Source of the DNA: Streptomyces parvus
GTDB lineage: Bacteria; Actinomycetota; Actinomycetes; Streptomycetales; Streptomycetaceae
Assembly (NCBI RefSeq): GCF_032121415.1
Contig: NZ_CP135079.1
Location: 3,720,001-3,784,000, forward strand
Reading direction: 5' to 3'
Length of the DNA: 64,000 nucleotides
Program-made: the position numbers and the translations under genes
Shown: positions 8,898 through 16,377 of the stretch, in pieces
Position numbering within the stretch: the first letter of the stretch is position 1
How the letters are laid out: every line of letters begins with the position of its first letter
Notes under the pieces: model-generated
Told to the model about the DNA's origin: nothing
The model's database searches: none
The model's input: only the letters and a program-made list of their open reading frames with translations

Positions 8898-9562
8898 GCG
8901 ACACCGACATCCGGGTCCTGATCGTCGACGACCAGATGATGGTCCGCGAGGGCTTCTCGGTCCTGCTCAACGCGATGCCCGGGATCACCGTGGTGGGCGA
9001 GGCCCTGGACGGCCGGCAGGCGCTCGACCAGGTCGCCGCCCTGCGCCCGGACGTCGTCCTGATGGACATCCGCATGCCGGAGATGAACGGCATCGAGGCG
9101 ACCCGCGAGATCGTCGCGCGGGACGCCGACGCGAAGGTCCTGGTGCTGACGACCTTCGACCTCGACGAGTACGTCTACCAGGCGCTGCGGGCCGGAGCCT
9201 CGGGCTTCCTCCTCAAGGACGCCTCGGCCCGGCAGCTCGCCGACGGGGTGCGGGTGGTGGCCTCGGGCGAGGCGCTGCTCGCCCCGACGGTCACCCGGCG
9301 GCTGATCACCGAGTTCTCCAAGCTCGCGGAGACCCCGCGGCCGCCGGCGCTGGCCCGGATCGGGGATCTCACCGAGCGTGAGACGGAGGTGCTCGTCCTC
9401 ATCGCGCAGGGGCTCTCCAACGCGGAGATCGCCTCGCATCTGATCGTCGCCGAGTCCACGATCAAGACGCATGTGAGCCGCATCCTGGTGAAGCTGGGGC
9501 TGCGCGACCGGACCCAGGCGGCGGTGTTCGCGTACGAGGCGCGGCTGGTCACCCCGGGGTAG
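8894..9562 (+). CDS. NarL/LuxR-family response regulator
   Basis: A 222-residue regulator paired with the preceding kinase. The receiver domain has the acidic pair in VLIVDDQMM, the phosphoacceptor Asp in PDVVLMDIRMPEMNG, the switch Thr in VLVLTTFDLD and the conserved Lys in GFLLKDAS. The C-terminal LuxR-type HTH is seen as LTERETEVLVLIAQGLSNAEIA followed by ESTIKTHVSRILVKLGLRDR. The ATG at 8894 overlaps the kinase stop. Its target genes are unknown; the cytochrome P450 53 nt downstream is a candidate. Confidence 0.94.
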   Translation: MSDTDIRVLIVDDQMMVREGFSVLLNAMPGITVVGEALDGRQALDQVAALRPDVVLMDIRMPEMNGIEATREIVARDADAKVLVLTTFDLDEYVYQALRAGASGFLLKDASARQLADGVRVVASGEALLAPTVTRRLITEFSKLAETPRPPALARIGDLTERETEVLVLIAQGLSNAEIASHLIVAESTIKTHVSRILVKLGLRDRTQAAVFAYEARLVTPG

Positions 9563-9614
9563 CGGACCTGCGCCGGGGTCTTGCGGCGGGCGTGGGCGCG
9601 GGTAGCGTCGGGCC

Positions 9615-10820
9615 ATGCACGTGTCCTTCGACCCCTGGTCGCCCGCGTTCGTCGCCGATCCCTACCCCGCCTACACCGCGCTGCGCGCCGCCGGCCGGGC
9701 GCACTGGTTCGAGCCGACGGGGCAGTGGCTGGTCCCGCACCACTCCGACGTGTCGGCCCTGCTGCGCGACCGGCGCCTCGGGCGTACGTATCTGCACCGC
9801 TTCAGCCACGAGGAGTTCGGCCGGACCCCGCCGCCGCCCGAGCACGAGCCGTTCACCACGCTCAACGGGCAGGGCATCCTCGACCTGGAGGCCCCCGACC
9901 ACCCCCGGATCCGGCGGCTGATCTCCAAGGCGTTCACCCCGCGTACGGTCGAGGACCTCGCCCCGACCGTGCGGCGGCTGGCGGCCGAGCTGGTCGACGC
10001 GTTCGTGGCCAAGGGCGGCGGGGACCTGCTGGCGGAGGTCGCGGAGCCGCTGCCGGTCGCCGTCATCGCCGAGATGCTGGGCGTCCCGGAGGCGGACCGG
10101 GGGCTGCTGCGGCCCTGGTCGGCGGCGATCTGCGGGATGTTCGAGCTGAACCCGTCGCCGGAGACCGCGGCCGCCGCCGTCCGCGCCTCGGTGGACTTCT
10201 CCGCGTATCTGCGCGGGCTGATCGCCGAGCGGCGCACCGACCCCGGCGACGACCTGATCTCGGCGCTCATCGCCGCCCACGACGAGGGCGAGCGGCTGAC
10301 CGAGCAGGAGATGGTCTCCACCTGTGTGCTGTTGCTGAACGCGGGCCACGAGGCGACGGTGAACACCACCGTCAACGGCTGGCGGACCCTCTTCCACCAC
10401 CCGGAGCAGCTGGCCGCCCTGCGCGCCGACCCCGCGCTGCTGCCCACCGCGATCGAGGAACTGCTGCGCTACGACACCCCGTTGCAGATGTTCGAGCGCT
10501 GGGTGCTGGACGACATCGAGATCGACGGCCAGGTGATCGGGCGGGGCGCGGAGGTGGCGCTGCTGTTCGGCTCGGCCAACCGGGACCCGGAGCGGTTTTC
10601 GCGTCCGGACGTCCTGGATCTGTCCCGTACGGACAACCCGCACATCACCTTCGGCGCGGGCATCCACTTCTGTCTGGGCGCCCCGCTGGCCCGGCTGGAG
10701 CTGGCCGCGTCCTTCGGGGAGCTGCTGCGGACGGCGCCCGCGCTGCGGATGACCGCGGAGCCGGAGTGGCAGCCGGGGTATGTGATCCGGGGGCTGAGGG
10801 AGCTGCGGGCGGAGGTGTAG
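9615..10820 (+). CDS. cytochrome P450
   Basis: A 401-residue soluble bacterial P450 monooxygenase. The I-helix oxygen-binding motif is LLNAGHEATVNT, where the acid/alcohol pair is modified to GHEAT. The K-helix ExxR is in AIEELLRYDTPLQ, and the heme-binding loop is FGAGIHFCLGAPLARLE (axial Cys). No ferredoxin gene is adjacent, so electron partners must come from elsewhere. It is not embedded in a biosynthetic cluster, and the substrate cannot be inferred. Confidence 0.93.
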   Translation: MHVSFDPWSPAFVADPYPAYTALRAAGRAHWFEPTGQWLVPHHSDVSALLRDRRLGRTYLHRFSHEEFGRTPPPPEHEPFTTLNGQGILDLEAPDHPRIRRLISKAFTPRTVEDLAPTVRRLAAELVDAFVAKGGGDLLAEVAEPLPVAVIAEMLGVPEADRGLLRPWSAAICGMFELNPSPETAAAAVRASVDFSAYLRGLIAERRTDPGDDLISALIAAHDEGERLTEQEMVSTCVLLLNAGHEATVNTTVNGWRTLFHHPEQLAALRADPALLPTAIEELLRYDTPLQMFERWVLDDIEIDGQVIGRGAEVALLFGSANRDPERFSRPDVLDLSRTDNPHITFGAGIHFCLGAPLARLELAASFGELLRTAPALRMTAEPEWQPGYVIRGLRELRAEV

Positions 10821-10843
10821 GCCGCCGGCCCGGGGGCGTCGGC

Positions 10844-11183
10844 TCAGCAGGGGCCGGAGCACTCCGGACTCGGAGCCCCGGCCAGCGCGTCCGCGGCGAC
10901 GCCGAGCGCGAAGAGGACGGCGATGGCCGCGACGAACGAGTGCCCGCTTCCCGTCGCCCCGGACCAGGAAGAACACCGCCAGGGCCGCCGCCGTCCCGCC
11001 GAGGACCATGAGGGGCAGGCCGACCCAGAGCACGTTCCAGTTGGAGGCGCCCTCGAAGCCGTCGAGGAGGCCGTCCTTGCCGTGCGGCGCCCAGAGCACG
11101 ATGCCCGCGAGCGCTCCGGCGAAGGCGGTCACGCAGCCGGAGGTTCCGACGACGGCTTCGCGCCGCGAGTCCTGGAGCTCCAT
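10844..11183 (-). pseudogene. small three-helix membrane protein with an apparent frameshift
   Basis: From the ATG at 11183 the frame encodes MELQDSRREAVVG, a hydrophobic helix (CVTAFAGALAGIVLW) and a second (WVGLPLMVLGGTAAALAVFF), then becomes arginine-rich after GDGKR. Dropping one base near 10943-10950 restores a frame reading HSFVAAIAVLFALGVAADAL, a good third helix, ending SPECSGPC and a stop at 10844-10846. This suggests a one-base insertion, either real or a sequence error. If it is an error, the product is a small membrane protein of about 112 residues of unknown function. Confidence 0.5.
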
Positions 11184-11190
11184 GAGCCGG

Positions 11191-11241
11191 GAGACGCGCC
11201 GCGCGCGGGCGCGGTTCCGCTGTTTCCGGGGGGCGCGTCTC
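11191..11241. repeat. 10-bp perfect inverted repeat
   Basis: GAGACGCGCC at 11191-11200 and GGCGCGTCTC at 11232-11241 form a perfect inverted repeat with a 31-nt centre. They sit just upstream of the small membrane gene (minus strand). It could be an operator or a 5'-leader hairpin. Confidence 0.45.
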
Positions 11242-11243
11242 AA

Positions 11244-11263
11244 GCCCCTCCGGCGATCGAGGA
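11244..11263 (+). repeat. dispersed intergenic repeat copy
   Basis: One copy of the 20-mer family, here GCCCCTCCGGCGATCGAGGA. It is followed by a GGGGGC-ag-GCCCCC hairpin near 11272-11290, the same composite arrangement as at 33760. Confidence 0.6.
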
Positions 11264-11309
11264 GCGGGGGGGCGGGGGCAGCGCCCCCGGAACGGCAGCG
11301 CCCCCGGAA

Positions 11310-11582
11310 CTACGTCAGCGGATACGACTTCCGCCCCGACGCCTCGTCGATCTCGTCGTGCGCCTTGGTCAGCAGTTTCATCGCCAGTTCGTTGAGCGCC
11401 CTGGCCCCCGCGATCTCCTCGCCGACCCGCTGCTGGTCGGCGTCCGAGGGGTGGCGGCTGGCGTAGCCGTGGGCGCGTACCTCTGTTCCGTCGGAGAGGC
11501 GGACGAGCGCCGCCGCGCGCGTGCGGTGGGCGTCCTCCTCGAATTCGAGGTCGATGTGCCATCCGACAGCGATCCTGGTCAT
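11310..11582 (-). CDS. DUF1876 (dsRBD-like fold) protein
   Basis: A 90-residue actinobacterial protein of the DUF1876 family. Characteristic segments are WHIDLEFEED, RTRAAALVRLSDGTEVRAHG, ASRHPSDADQQRVGEEIAGA and a C-terminal helix RALNELAMKLLTKAHDEI. The ATG at 11582 has a GGAGGTGA ribosome site, so it is preferred over the in-frame GTG at 11591. The family has a predicted dsRNA-binding-like fold and is often stress-regulated in mycobacteria. The role here is unknown. Confidence 0.85.
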   Translation of the reverse strand: MTRIAVGWHIDLEFEEDAHRTRAAALVRLSDGTEVRAHGYASRHPSDADQQRVGEEIAGARALNELAMKLLTKAHDEIDEASGRKSYPLT

Positions 11583-11632
11583 GACGGTCACCTCCGGGAC
11601 CGGGCGGGAACGGGACGGCTCCGGGCCGTCTC

Positions 11633-12517
11633 CTACCAGCGTGCGCCCGCCGCCGGGTCCGCGCTCGCCGGGCCAGGCAGCATCAGCCCCCAGGCGCCCG
11701 CCCGGACGGTCCAGGTCCGGGTCCGCACCGGCCCCCCGGTCTGTATGTCCGCCCGGTAGCGGAAGTCCGCGCCGGAGACCGTGACGGCCTTGGCCTCCGC
11801 CGTCACGTCCTCGCCGGAACGGGTGCGGACGACGACGTCGGCGAGGCCCCCGCCGCCCTGGGAGGTCACCGAGAGGCCCCGGACGGGCGTGTCCAGGTCG
11901 CTCAGCAGCACCCCATCCGCCTCGATGCGCAGGCGGTGCGTGCCCGGGTTCGTCGTGGCGGCGACCGGGGCCGGGCGGACCAGGGAGGTCACCAGCGAGC
12001 GGCAGGTGTCCCAGACGGTCGTGGCACCCGTGTGCGGGGTCCCGGAGCCGGGCGGCGGGGGTGGCTGGGCCGGGATGCGCAGGCGGCCCAGGACCACGCC
12101 GTCGCTGTCGTCGACCAGCAGGTCCAGGCGGCGCACCGCACCGTCCAGCGCGGTGCGGGCCGCCGCCACCGCGCCCCGGGGGACGCCGAGGGCGTGGGCG
12201 ACCTCCAGCGCGTGCGCCGCGCCGACCGGGATCAGGGAGAGGACGCCGGCGGCCAGCTCCCGTTCGCGGTGCAGCTGGGCGACGGCGCGCAGCAGCGCAT
12301 GGTCGTCACCGACGACGACGGGCCTGCGCGCACCCCGCCGGGACAGGGCCCGGGCGAACTCCTCGGGGGTGTCCGGAAGGCAGATCTTGGCGTGCGCACC
12401 GGCGCTCAGCACGTCCTTGGCGATACGGACGGACTCGCCGTCGGTCCGGCGGGCGACCGGGTCGATGACCACCAGGAGCTGGTCGTCGCCGTCGCCGGGG
12501 GGCTCTGCAGCCGACAC
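11633..12517 (-). CDS. diacylglycerol-kinase-fold protein, catalytic motif degenerate
   Basis: A 294-residue protein with the layout of the diacylglycerol/lipid kinase family. LLVVIDPVARRT corresponds to the N-terminal strand, RPVVVGDDHALLRAVAQL takes the place of the GGDGTL nucleotide-binding loop, and LIPVGAAHALEVAHALGVP replaces the usual P-x-GT-x-N-D-x-A motif. The C-terminal beta-rich half (HRLRIEADGVLL, DVVVRTRSGEDV) matches the family. Because the GGDGT and GTxND motifs are both lost, it may be a non-catalytic or altered-specificity member. The GTG at 12517 has GAGGAAGGA upstream. It is divergent from purA. Confidence 0.6.
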   Translation of the reverse strand: MSAAEPPGDGDDQLLVVIDPVARRTDGESVRIAKDVLSAGAHAKICLPDTPEEFARALSRRGARRPVVVGDDHALLRAVAQLHRERELAAGVLSLIPVGAAHALEVAHALGVPRGAVAAARTALDGAVRRLDLLVDDSDGVVLGRLRIPAQPPPPPGSGTPHTGATTVWDTCRSLVTSLVRPAPVAATTNPGTHRLRIEADGVLLSDLDTPVRGLSVTSQGGGGLADVVVRTRSGEDVTAEAKAVTVSGADFRYRADIQTGGPVRTRTWTVRAGAWGLMLPGPASADPAAGARW

Positions 12518-12551
12518 CTCGGTCCTTCCTCGGGTAGCATCTTGGTGCAAG

Positions 12552-12579
12552 AGCCCCTTGCGCTATTGCGCCAGGGGCT
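12552..12579. terminator. stem-loop in the DAGK-like / purA divergent region
   Basis: A 12-bp stem (agccccttgcgc / gcgccaggggct) with one mismatch and a TATT loop. It lies between divergent genes, so it would fall in a 5' leader on either strand. It may block antisense read-through or act as an attenuator. Confidence 0.5.
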
Positions 12580-12703
12580 TCGTCTATTCCGGGGCACCCG
12601 GTTCGACGGCTCAGGCTTTGCCGTACATCGTCGTACGGCAGGTACGACCTAGACGTACGCCCCCTGACCTTGGACATGCCCCGCCCGGAAGGGGTGTACG
12701 CCT

Positions 12704-13987
12704 GTGCCCGCACTTGTGCTGCTCGGTGCTCAGTGGGGTGACGAGGGCAAGGGGAAGGCCACCGATCTCCTCGGTGGATCCGTGGACTATGTCGTGCGAT
12801 ACCAGGGCGGTAACAACGCCGGTCACACGGTCGTCGTAGGCGACCAGAAGTACGCACTTCATCTCCTCCCCTCCGGAATCCTGTCGCCGGGGTGTACCCC
12901 GGTCATCGGGAACGGTGTCGTGGTCGACCCGGCGGTCCTGCTCTCCGAGCTGAGCGGTCTGAACGAGCGAGGCGTCGACACGTCCAAGCTTCTGATCAGC
13001 GGCAACGCTCATTTGATCACTCCGTACAACGTCACGCTCGACAAGGTGACCGAGCGCTTCCTCGGGAAGCGCAAGATCGGCACGACGGGCCGGGGCATCG
13101 GTCCGACGTACGCCGACAAGATCAACCGGGTGGGGATCCGCGTCCAGGACCTCTACGACGAGTCGATCCTGGAGCAGAAGGTGGAGGCGGCCCTGGAGCA
13201 GAAGAACCAGCTCCTGGCCAAGGTCTTCAACCGCCGGGCGATCGAGGCCGGCAAGGTCGTGGAGGACATGCTCCAGTACGCGGAGCAGATCAAGCCGTTC
13301 GTCGCCGACACGACCCTGATCCTGAACGAAGCCATCGACGACGGCAAGGTGGTGCTCTTCGAGGGCGGCCAGGGCACCCTGCTCGACGTCGACCACGGCA
13401 CGTACCCCTTCGTCACCTCGTCGAACCCGACGGCGGGCGGAGCCTGCACCGGCGCCGGTGTCGGCCCGACGAAGATCAGCCGTGTCATCGGCATCCTCAA
13501 GGCCTATACGACGCGTGTCGGAGCCGGTCCGTTCCCGACCGAGCTGTTCGACGAGGACGGCGAGGCGCTGCGGCGCATCGGCGGCGAGCGCGGTGTCACC
13601 ACCGGCCGTGACCGCCGCTGCGGCTGGTTCGACGCCCCGATCGCGCGGTACGCGACCCGGGTCAACGGCCTCACCGACTTCTTCCTCACCAAGCTCGACG
13701 TCCTCACCGGCTGGGAGCGGATCCCGGTCTGCGTGGCGTACGAGATCGACGGCAAGCGCGTCGAGGAGCTCCCGTACAACCAGACCGACTTCCACCACGC
13801 GAAGCCGATCTACGAGACCCTGCCGGGCTGGTCCGAGGACATCACCAAGGCCAAGACCTTCTCCGACCTGCCGAAGAACGCGCAGGGTTACGTGAAGGCC
13901 CTGGAGGAGATGTCGGGCGCCCCGATCTCCGCGATCGGCGTCGGCCCCGGCCGGACCGAGACGATCGAGATCAACTCGTTCCTGTAG
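12704..13987 (+). CDS. purA: adenylosuccinate synthetase
   Basis: Joins IMP and aspartate using GTP to give adenylosuccinate, the committed step to AMP. The 427-residue length is normal. The P-loop-like GAQWGDEGKGKATD with catalytic Asp/Lys, NNAGHTVV (catalytic His), the IMP-binding IGTTGRGIGPTYADK, the second-subunit GGACTGAGVGPTKI and the C-terminal GVGPGRTETIEI are all intact. Translation starts at GTG 12704. It is followed directly by a strong terminator, so it is monocistronic. Confidence 0.97.
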   Translation: MPALVLLGAQWGDEGKGKATDLLGGSVDYVVRYQGGNNAGHTVVVGDQKYALHLLPSGILSPGCTPVIGNGVVVDPAVLLSELSGLNERGVDTSKLLISGNAHLITPYNVTLDKVTERFLGKRKIGTTGRGIGPTYADKINRVGIRVQDLYDESILEQKVEAALEQKNQLLAKVFNRRAIEAGKVVEDMLQYAEQIKPFVADTTLILNEAIDDGKVVLFEGGQGTLLDVDHGTYPFVTSSNPTAGGACTGAGVGPTKISRVIGILKAYTTRVGAGPFPTELFDEDGEALRRIGGERGVTTGRDRRCGWFDAPIARYATRVNGLTDFFLTKLDVLTGWERIPVCVAYEIDGKRVEELPYNQTDFHHAKPIYETLPGWSEDITKAKTFSDLPKNAQGYVKALEEMSGAPISAIGVGPGRTETIEINSFL

Positions 13988-14000
13988 GCGGTGCTTCGTC

Positions 14001-14037
14001 CGTGGGGCCCGGGATCGACATGATCCCGGGCCCCACG
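14001..14037 (+). terminator. purA terminator
   Basis: A perfect 16-bp stem beginning CGTGGGGCCCGGG with a 5-nt loop (gacat), 14 nt after the purA stop. It has the canonical form of a GC-rich actinobacterial terminator. Confidence 0.9.
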
Positions 14038-14049
14038 GCTTTCCCTGAC

Positions 14050-14077
14050 GGACCCACACCTTGACAGGTCCAGACCA
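14050..14077 (+). promoter_or_regulatory. chitinase promoter with DasR-like site
   Basis: A -35-like TTGACA (14061-14066) overlaps AGGTCCAGACCA (14066-14077), which resembles the DasR operator core TGGTCTAGACCA. A degenerate second copy lies at 14050-14061. The arrangement matches the direct repeats known around -35 of Streptomyces chitinase promoters. The second chitinase has the same layout at 15275-15302. Confidence 0.7.
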
Positions 14078-14162
14078 ATGCGGTTTGGCTGAGGGCTCCC
14101 CCCATGTCGGCCCGCCGGAGCGCCCGGGCGTTCGGTGTGCCGCGTCGAAGGAGTGAGCAGCC

Positions 14163-15041
14163 CTGTCTCGCATCGATCGCTTCACGAAGTTCCTGGCCGC
14201 GCCGGCCGCTCTGGCCGCCCTCGTCACGGCGGCCCCCGCCGCCGCCTCGGCCCCCGCCGCCGAGCCCTGCGCGCCGCTCCACAGCGCCACGGCCGACTAC
14301 CGCGCCGGGGACACCGTCTCCCACCACGGCCGCAACTGGAGCGCCAAGTGGTGGACCCGGGGCGAGAATCCGGGGGCGGGGTCCGCCTGGGCGGACCGGG
14401 GGGCCTGTGCGGGAGGGGTGTCCGACTTCGTCATCGGTGAGGAGGAGTTCGACGCGATCTTCCCGGAGCGCGACCCCTTCTACACCTACCAGGGCCTGAT
14501 CGACGCGCTGCACGCCTACCCGCGCTTCGCCAACGTCGGTACGCCGCAGACGCGGGCCCGGGAGGCGGCGGCGTTCCTGACGCACGCGGACTTCGAGTCG
14601 GTGGGGCTCAGGTACGTCAAGGAGATCAACGAGGCCAACTACTGGCGCAAGTGCGACGACACCCAGCCCTTCGGCTGCCCGGCGGGGCGCGAGGCCTACT
14701 ACGGGCGCGGGCCGATCATGTTCAGCTGGAACTTCAACTACAAGGCCGCCGGGGACGCCCTCGGGCTCGACCTGCTGAACGATCCCTGGCTGGTCGAACG
14801 GGATCCGTCCGTCGCCTGGGCCACCGCCCTCTGGTACTGGAACACCCAGAACGGTCCCGGCGCCATGACCTCGCACGACGCGATGGTCGGCGGCGCGGGC
14901 TTCGGCGAGACGATCCGCTCGCTCAACGGGGCTCTGGAGTGCGACGGCGGCAACCCGGCGTCGGTGGCCGCGCGGGTGGAGCGGTACGAGCGCATCACCG
15001 GCATCGTCGGGGTGGCGCCGGGGTCCGGGCTCACCTGCTGA
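14163..15041 (+). CDS. secreted GH19 chitinase with chitin-binding module, CTG start
   Basis: A predicted 292-residue secreted chitinase. From CTG 14163 there is a signal peptide (RFTKFLAAPAALAALVTAA, cleavage after AASA), a small chitin-binding module (ADYRAGDTV, WSAKWWTRGENPG, WADRGAC) and a GH19 domain from about residue 92. A stop at 14154-14156 in the same frame and the absence of any ATG, GTG or TTG before the signal peptide leave CTG 14163 as the only full-length start; GAAGGAG lies about 9 nt upstream. The catalytic segment reads FESVGL instead of HETGGL, and QLSWNFNY is MFSWNFNY. This is therefore a divergent paralogue of the next gene. The short GTG 14418 start would lose the signal. 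Confidence 0.8.
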   Translation: MSRIDRFTKFLAAPAALAALVTAAPAAASAPAAEPCAPLHSATADYRAGDTVSHHGRNWSAKWWTRGENPGAGSAWADRGACAGGVSDFVIGEEEFDAIFPERDPFYTYQGLIDALHAYPRFANVGTPQTRAREAAAFLTHADFESVGLRYVKEINEANYWRKCDDTQPFGCPAGREAYYGRGPIMFSWNFNYKAAGDALGLDLLNDPWLVERDPSVAWATALWYWNTQNGPGAMTSHDAMVGGAGFGETIRSLNGALECDGGNPASVAARVERYERITGIVGVAPGSGLTC

Positions 15042-15078
15042 GTCCGGGGCCGGGCTGTCTTTCGGCAGTCCGGAGGGG

Positions 15079-15110
15079 AGCGTGCGCTGTCCGCAGGGGG
15101 AGCGCACGCT
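15079..15110 (+). terminator. hairpin after the first chitinase
   Basis: AGCGTGCGCT (15079-15088) and AGCGCACGCT (15101-15110) form a perfect 10-bp stem with a 12-nt loop, 38 nt after the stop. Confidence 0.65.
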
Positions 15111-15274
15111 GTCCGCATGCTGGGCGGGCCGGAAGATTTTACTCTGGCCGCCACCCCGGTCAGCGGGCGATCCGGATGGACTCCCTCCGGAATAGCGGCT
15201 GTTGAGAGCGCTCATGGCGCGCCGGTCGCGGGGTGTCGCGACCGCCATCGGTGGAACCCCCCTCATTCCGTGCA

Positions 15275-15302
15275 TGGTCTAGACCTTGACAGGTCCAGAC
15301 CA
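15275..15302 (+). promoter_or_regulatory. promoter of the second chitinase with paired DasR-like sites
   Basis: TGGTCTAGACCT (15275-15286) and AGGTCCAGACCA (15291-15302) flank a TTGACA -35 (15286-15291). Each 12-mer matches the core of the DasR operator and the known chitinase direct repeat. It predicts repression by DasR relieved by glucosamine-6-phosphate, and thus induction by chitin breakdown products. Confidence 0.8.
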
Positions 15303-15377
15303 TCCTCGCTTGAGTGTCGGGCACCCCCACAGCGGCGCACGGCCGGACGTCGCGCCGCGTCCTAGGAGTGTGATCAC

Positions 15378-16268
15378 GTGATCCGACGTGTCATGAGCCT
15401 GCTGGTCGCGCTCGGCGCGGTCGTCGCGGCGCTCGTCGTCCTTCCCGCCGCCACCGCGCAGGCCGCCACCTGCGCCACGGCCTGGAGCTCCTCCGCCGTC
15501 TACACGAACGGCGGCGCGGTCTCGTACAACGGCCGTAACTACACGGCCAAGTGGTGGACCCAGAACGAGCGCCCGGGTTCGTCGGACGTGTGGGCCGACA
15601 AGGGCGCCTGCGGTACCGGCGGGGGCGGTGAGGACCCGGGCCAGAGCAACGGATTCGTCGTCAGCGAGGCCCAGTTCAACCAGATGTTCCCGAACCGGAA
15701 CCCCTTCTACACGTACCAGGGGCTGACCGACGCCCTCAGCGCCTACCCGGCCTTCGCCAACACCGGCAGTGACGAGATCAAGAAGCGCGAGGCCGCCGCC
15801 TTCCTCGCCAACGTCAGCCACGAGACCGGCGGGCTGGTGTACATCAAGGAAGTCAACGAGGCGAACTACCCGCACTACTGCGACGCGAGCCAGCCCTACG
15901 GCTGCCCGGCCGGCCAGTCCGCGTACTACGGCAAGGGCCCCATCCAGTTGAGCTGGAACTTCAACTACAAGGCCGCCGGTGACGCGCTCGGCATCGACCT
16001 GCTGAACAACCCCTACCTGGTCGAGCAGAACGCCGCCATCGCCTGGAAGACCGGCCTCTGGTACTGGAACACCCAGTCCGGCCCCGGCACCATGACCGGC
16101 CACAACGCCATCGTCAACGGCGCCGGCTTCGGCGAGACCATCCGCTCCATCAACGGCGCGATCGAGTGCAACGGCGGCAACCCGGCCCAGGTCCAGAGCC
16201 GGATCAACAAGTTCACGCAGTTCGCCCAGGTTCTCGGCACCACCACCGGCTCGAACCTGAGCTGCTGA
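15378..16268 (+). CDS. secreted GH19 chitinase with chitin-binding module
   Basis: A 296-residue secreted endochitinase. A signal peptide (MIRRVMSLLVALGAVVAAL, cleavage after AQA) is followed by a chitin-binding module (WSSSAVYTNGGAVSYNG, YTAKWWTQNERPG, WADKGAC), a Gly-rich linker (GTGGGGEDPGQ) and a GH19 catalytic domain. The two catalytic glutamates are in FLANVSHETGGL and YIKEVNEANY, and substrate-binding GPIQLSWNFNY is intact. Start is ATG 15378. It is a tandem duplicate of the preceding gene but keeps all canonical catalytic residues, so it is the better candidate for the active enzyme. Confidence 0.93.
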   Translation: MIRRVMSLLVALGAVVAALVVLPAATAQAATCATAWSSSAVYTNGGAVSYNGRNYTAKWWTQNERPGSSDVWADKGACGTGGGGEDPGQSNGFVVSEAQFNQMFPNRNPFYTYQGLTDALSAYPAFANTGSDEIKKREAAAFLANVSHETGGLVYIKEVNEANYPHYCDASQPYGCPAGQSAYYGKGPIQLSWNFNYKAAGDALGIDLLNNPYLVEQNAAIAWKTGLWYWNTQSGPGTMTGHNAIVNGAGFGETIRSINGAIECNGGNPAQVQSRINKFTQFAQVLGTTTGSNLSC

Positions 16269-16319
16269 ACCCGAGCGCGGCCCCGGCCCGCGAGGGCCCC
16301 AGAAGGACCCCACCCGAGC

Positions 16320-16357
16320 GGGGGGTGTGTCCGGCGCGAGCCGGAGCGCACCCCCCC
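16320..16357. terminator. bidirectional terminator, chitinase / dnaN-like gene
   Basis: GGGGGGTGTGTCCGGC paired with GCCGGAGCGCACCCCCC around a GCGA loop, followed by GTTT. It lies between two convergent genes and can serve both. Confidence 0.85.
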
Positions 16358-16377
16358 GTTTCGGCGTCCGGGGGCGG

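Noticed and set aside
9615..10820. A secondary-metabolite cluster around the P450 gene
   Set aside because: No synthase, tailoring or transport genes surround it. The neighbours are a two-component system and unrelated small genes.
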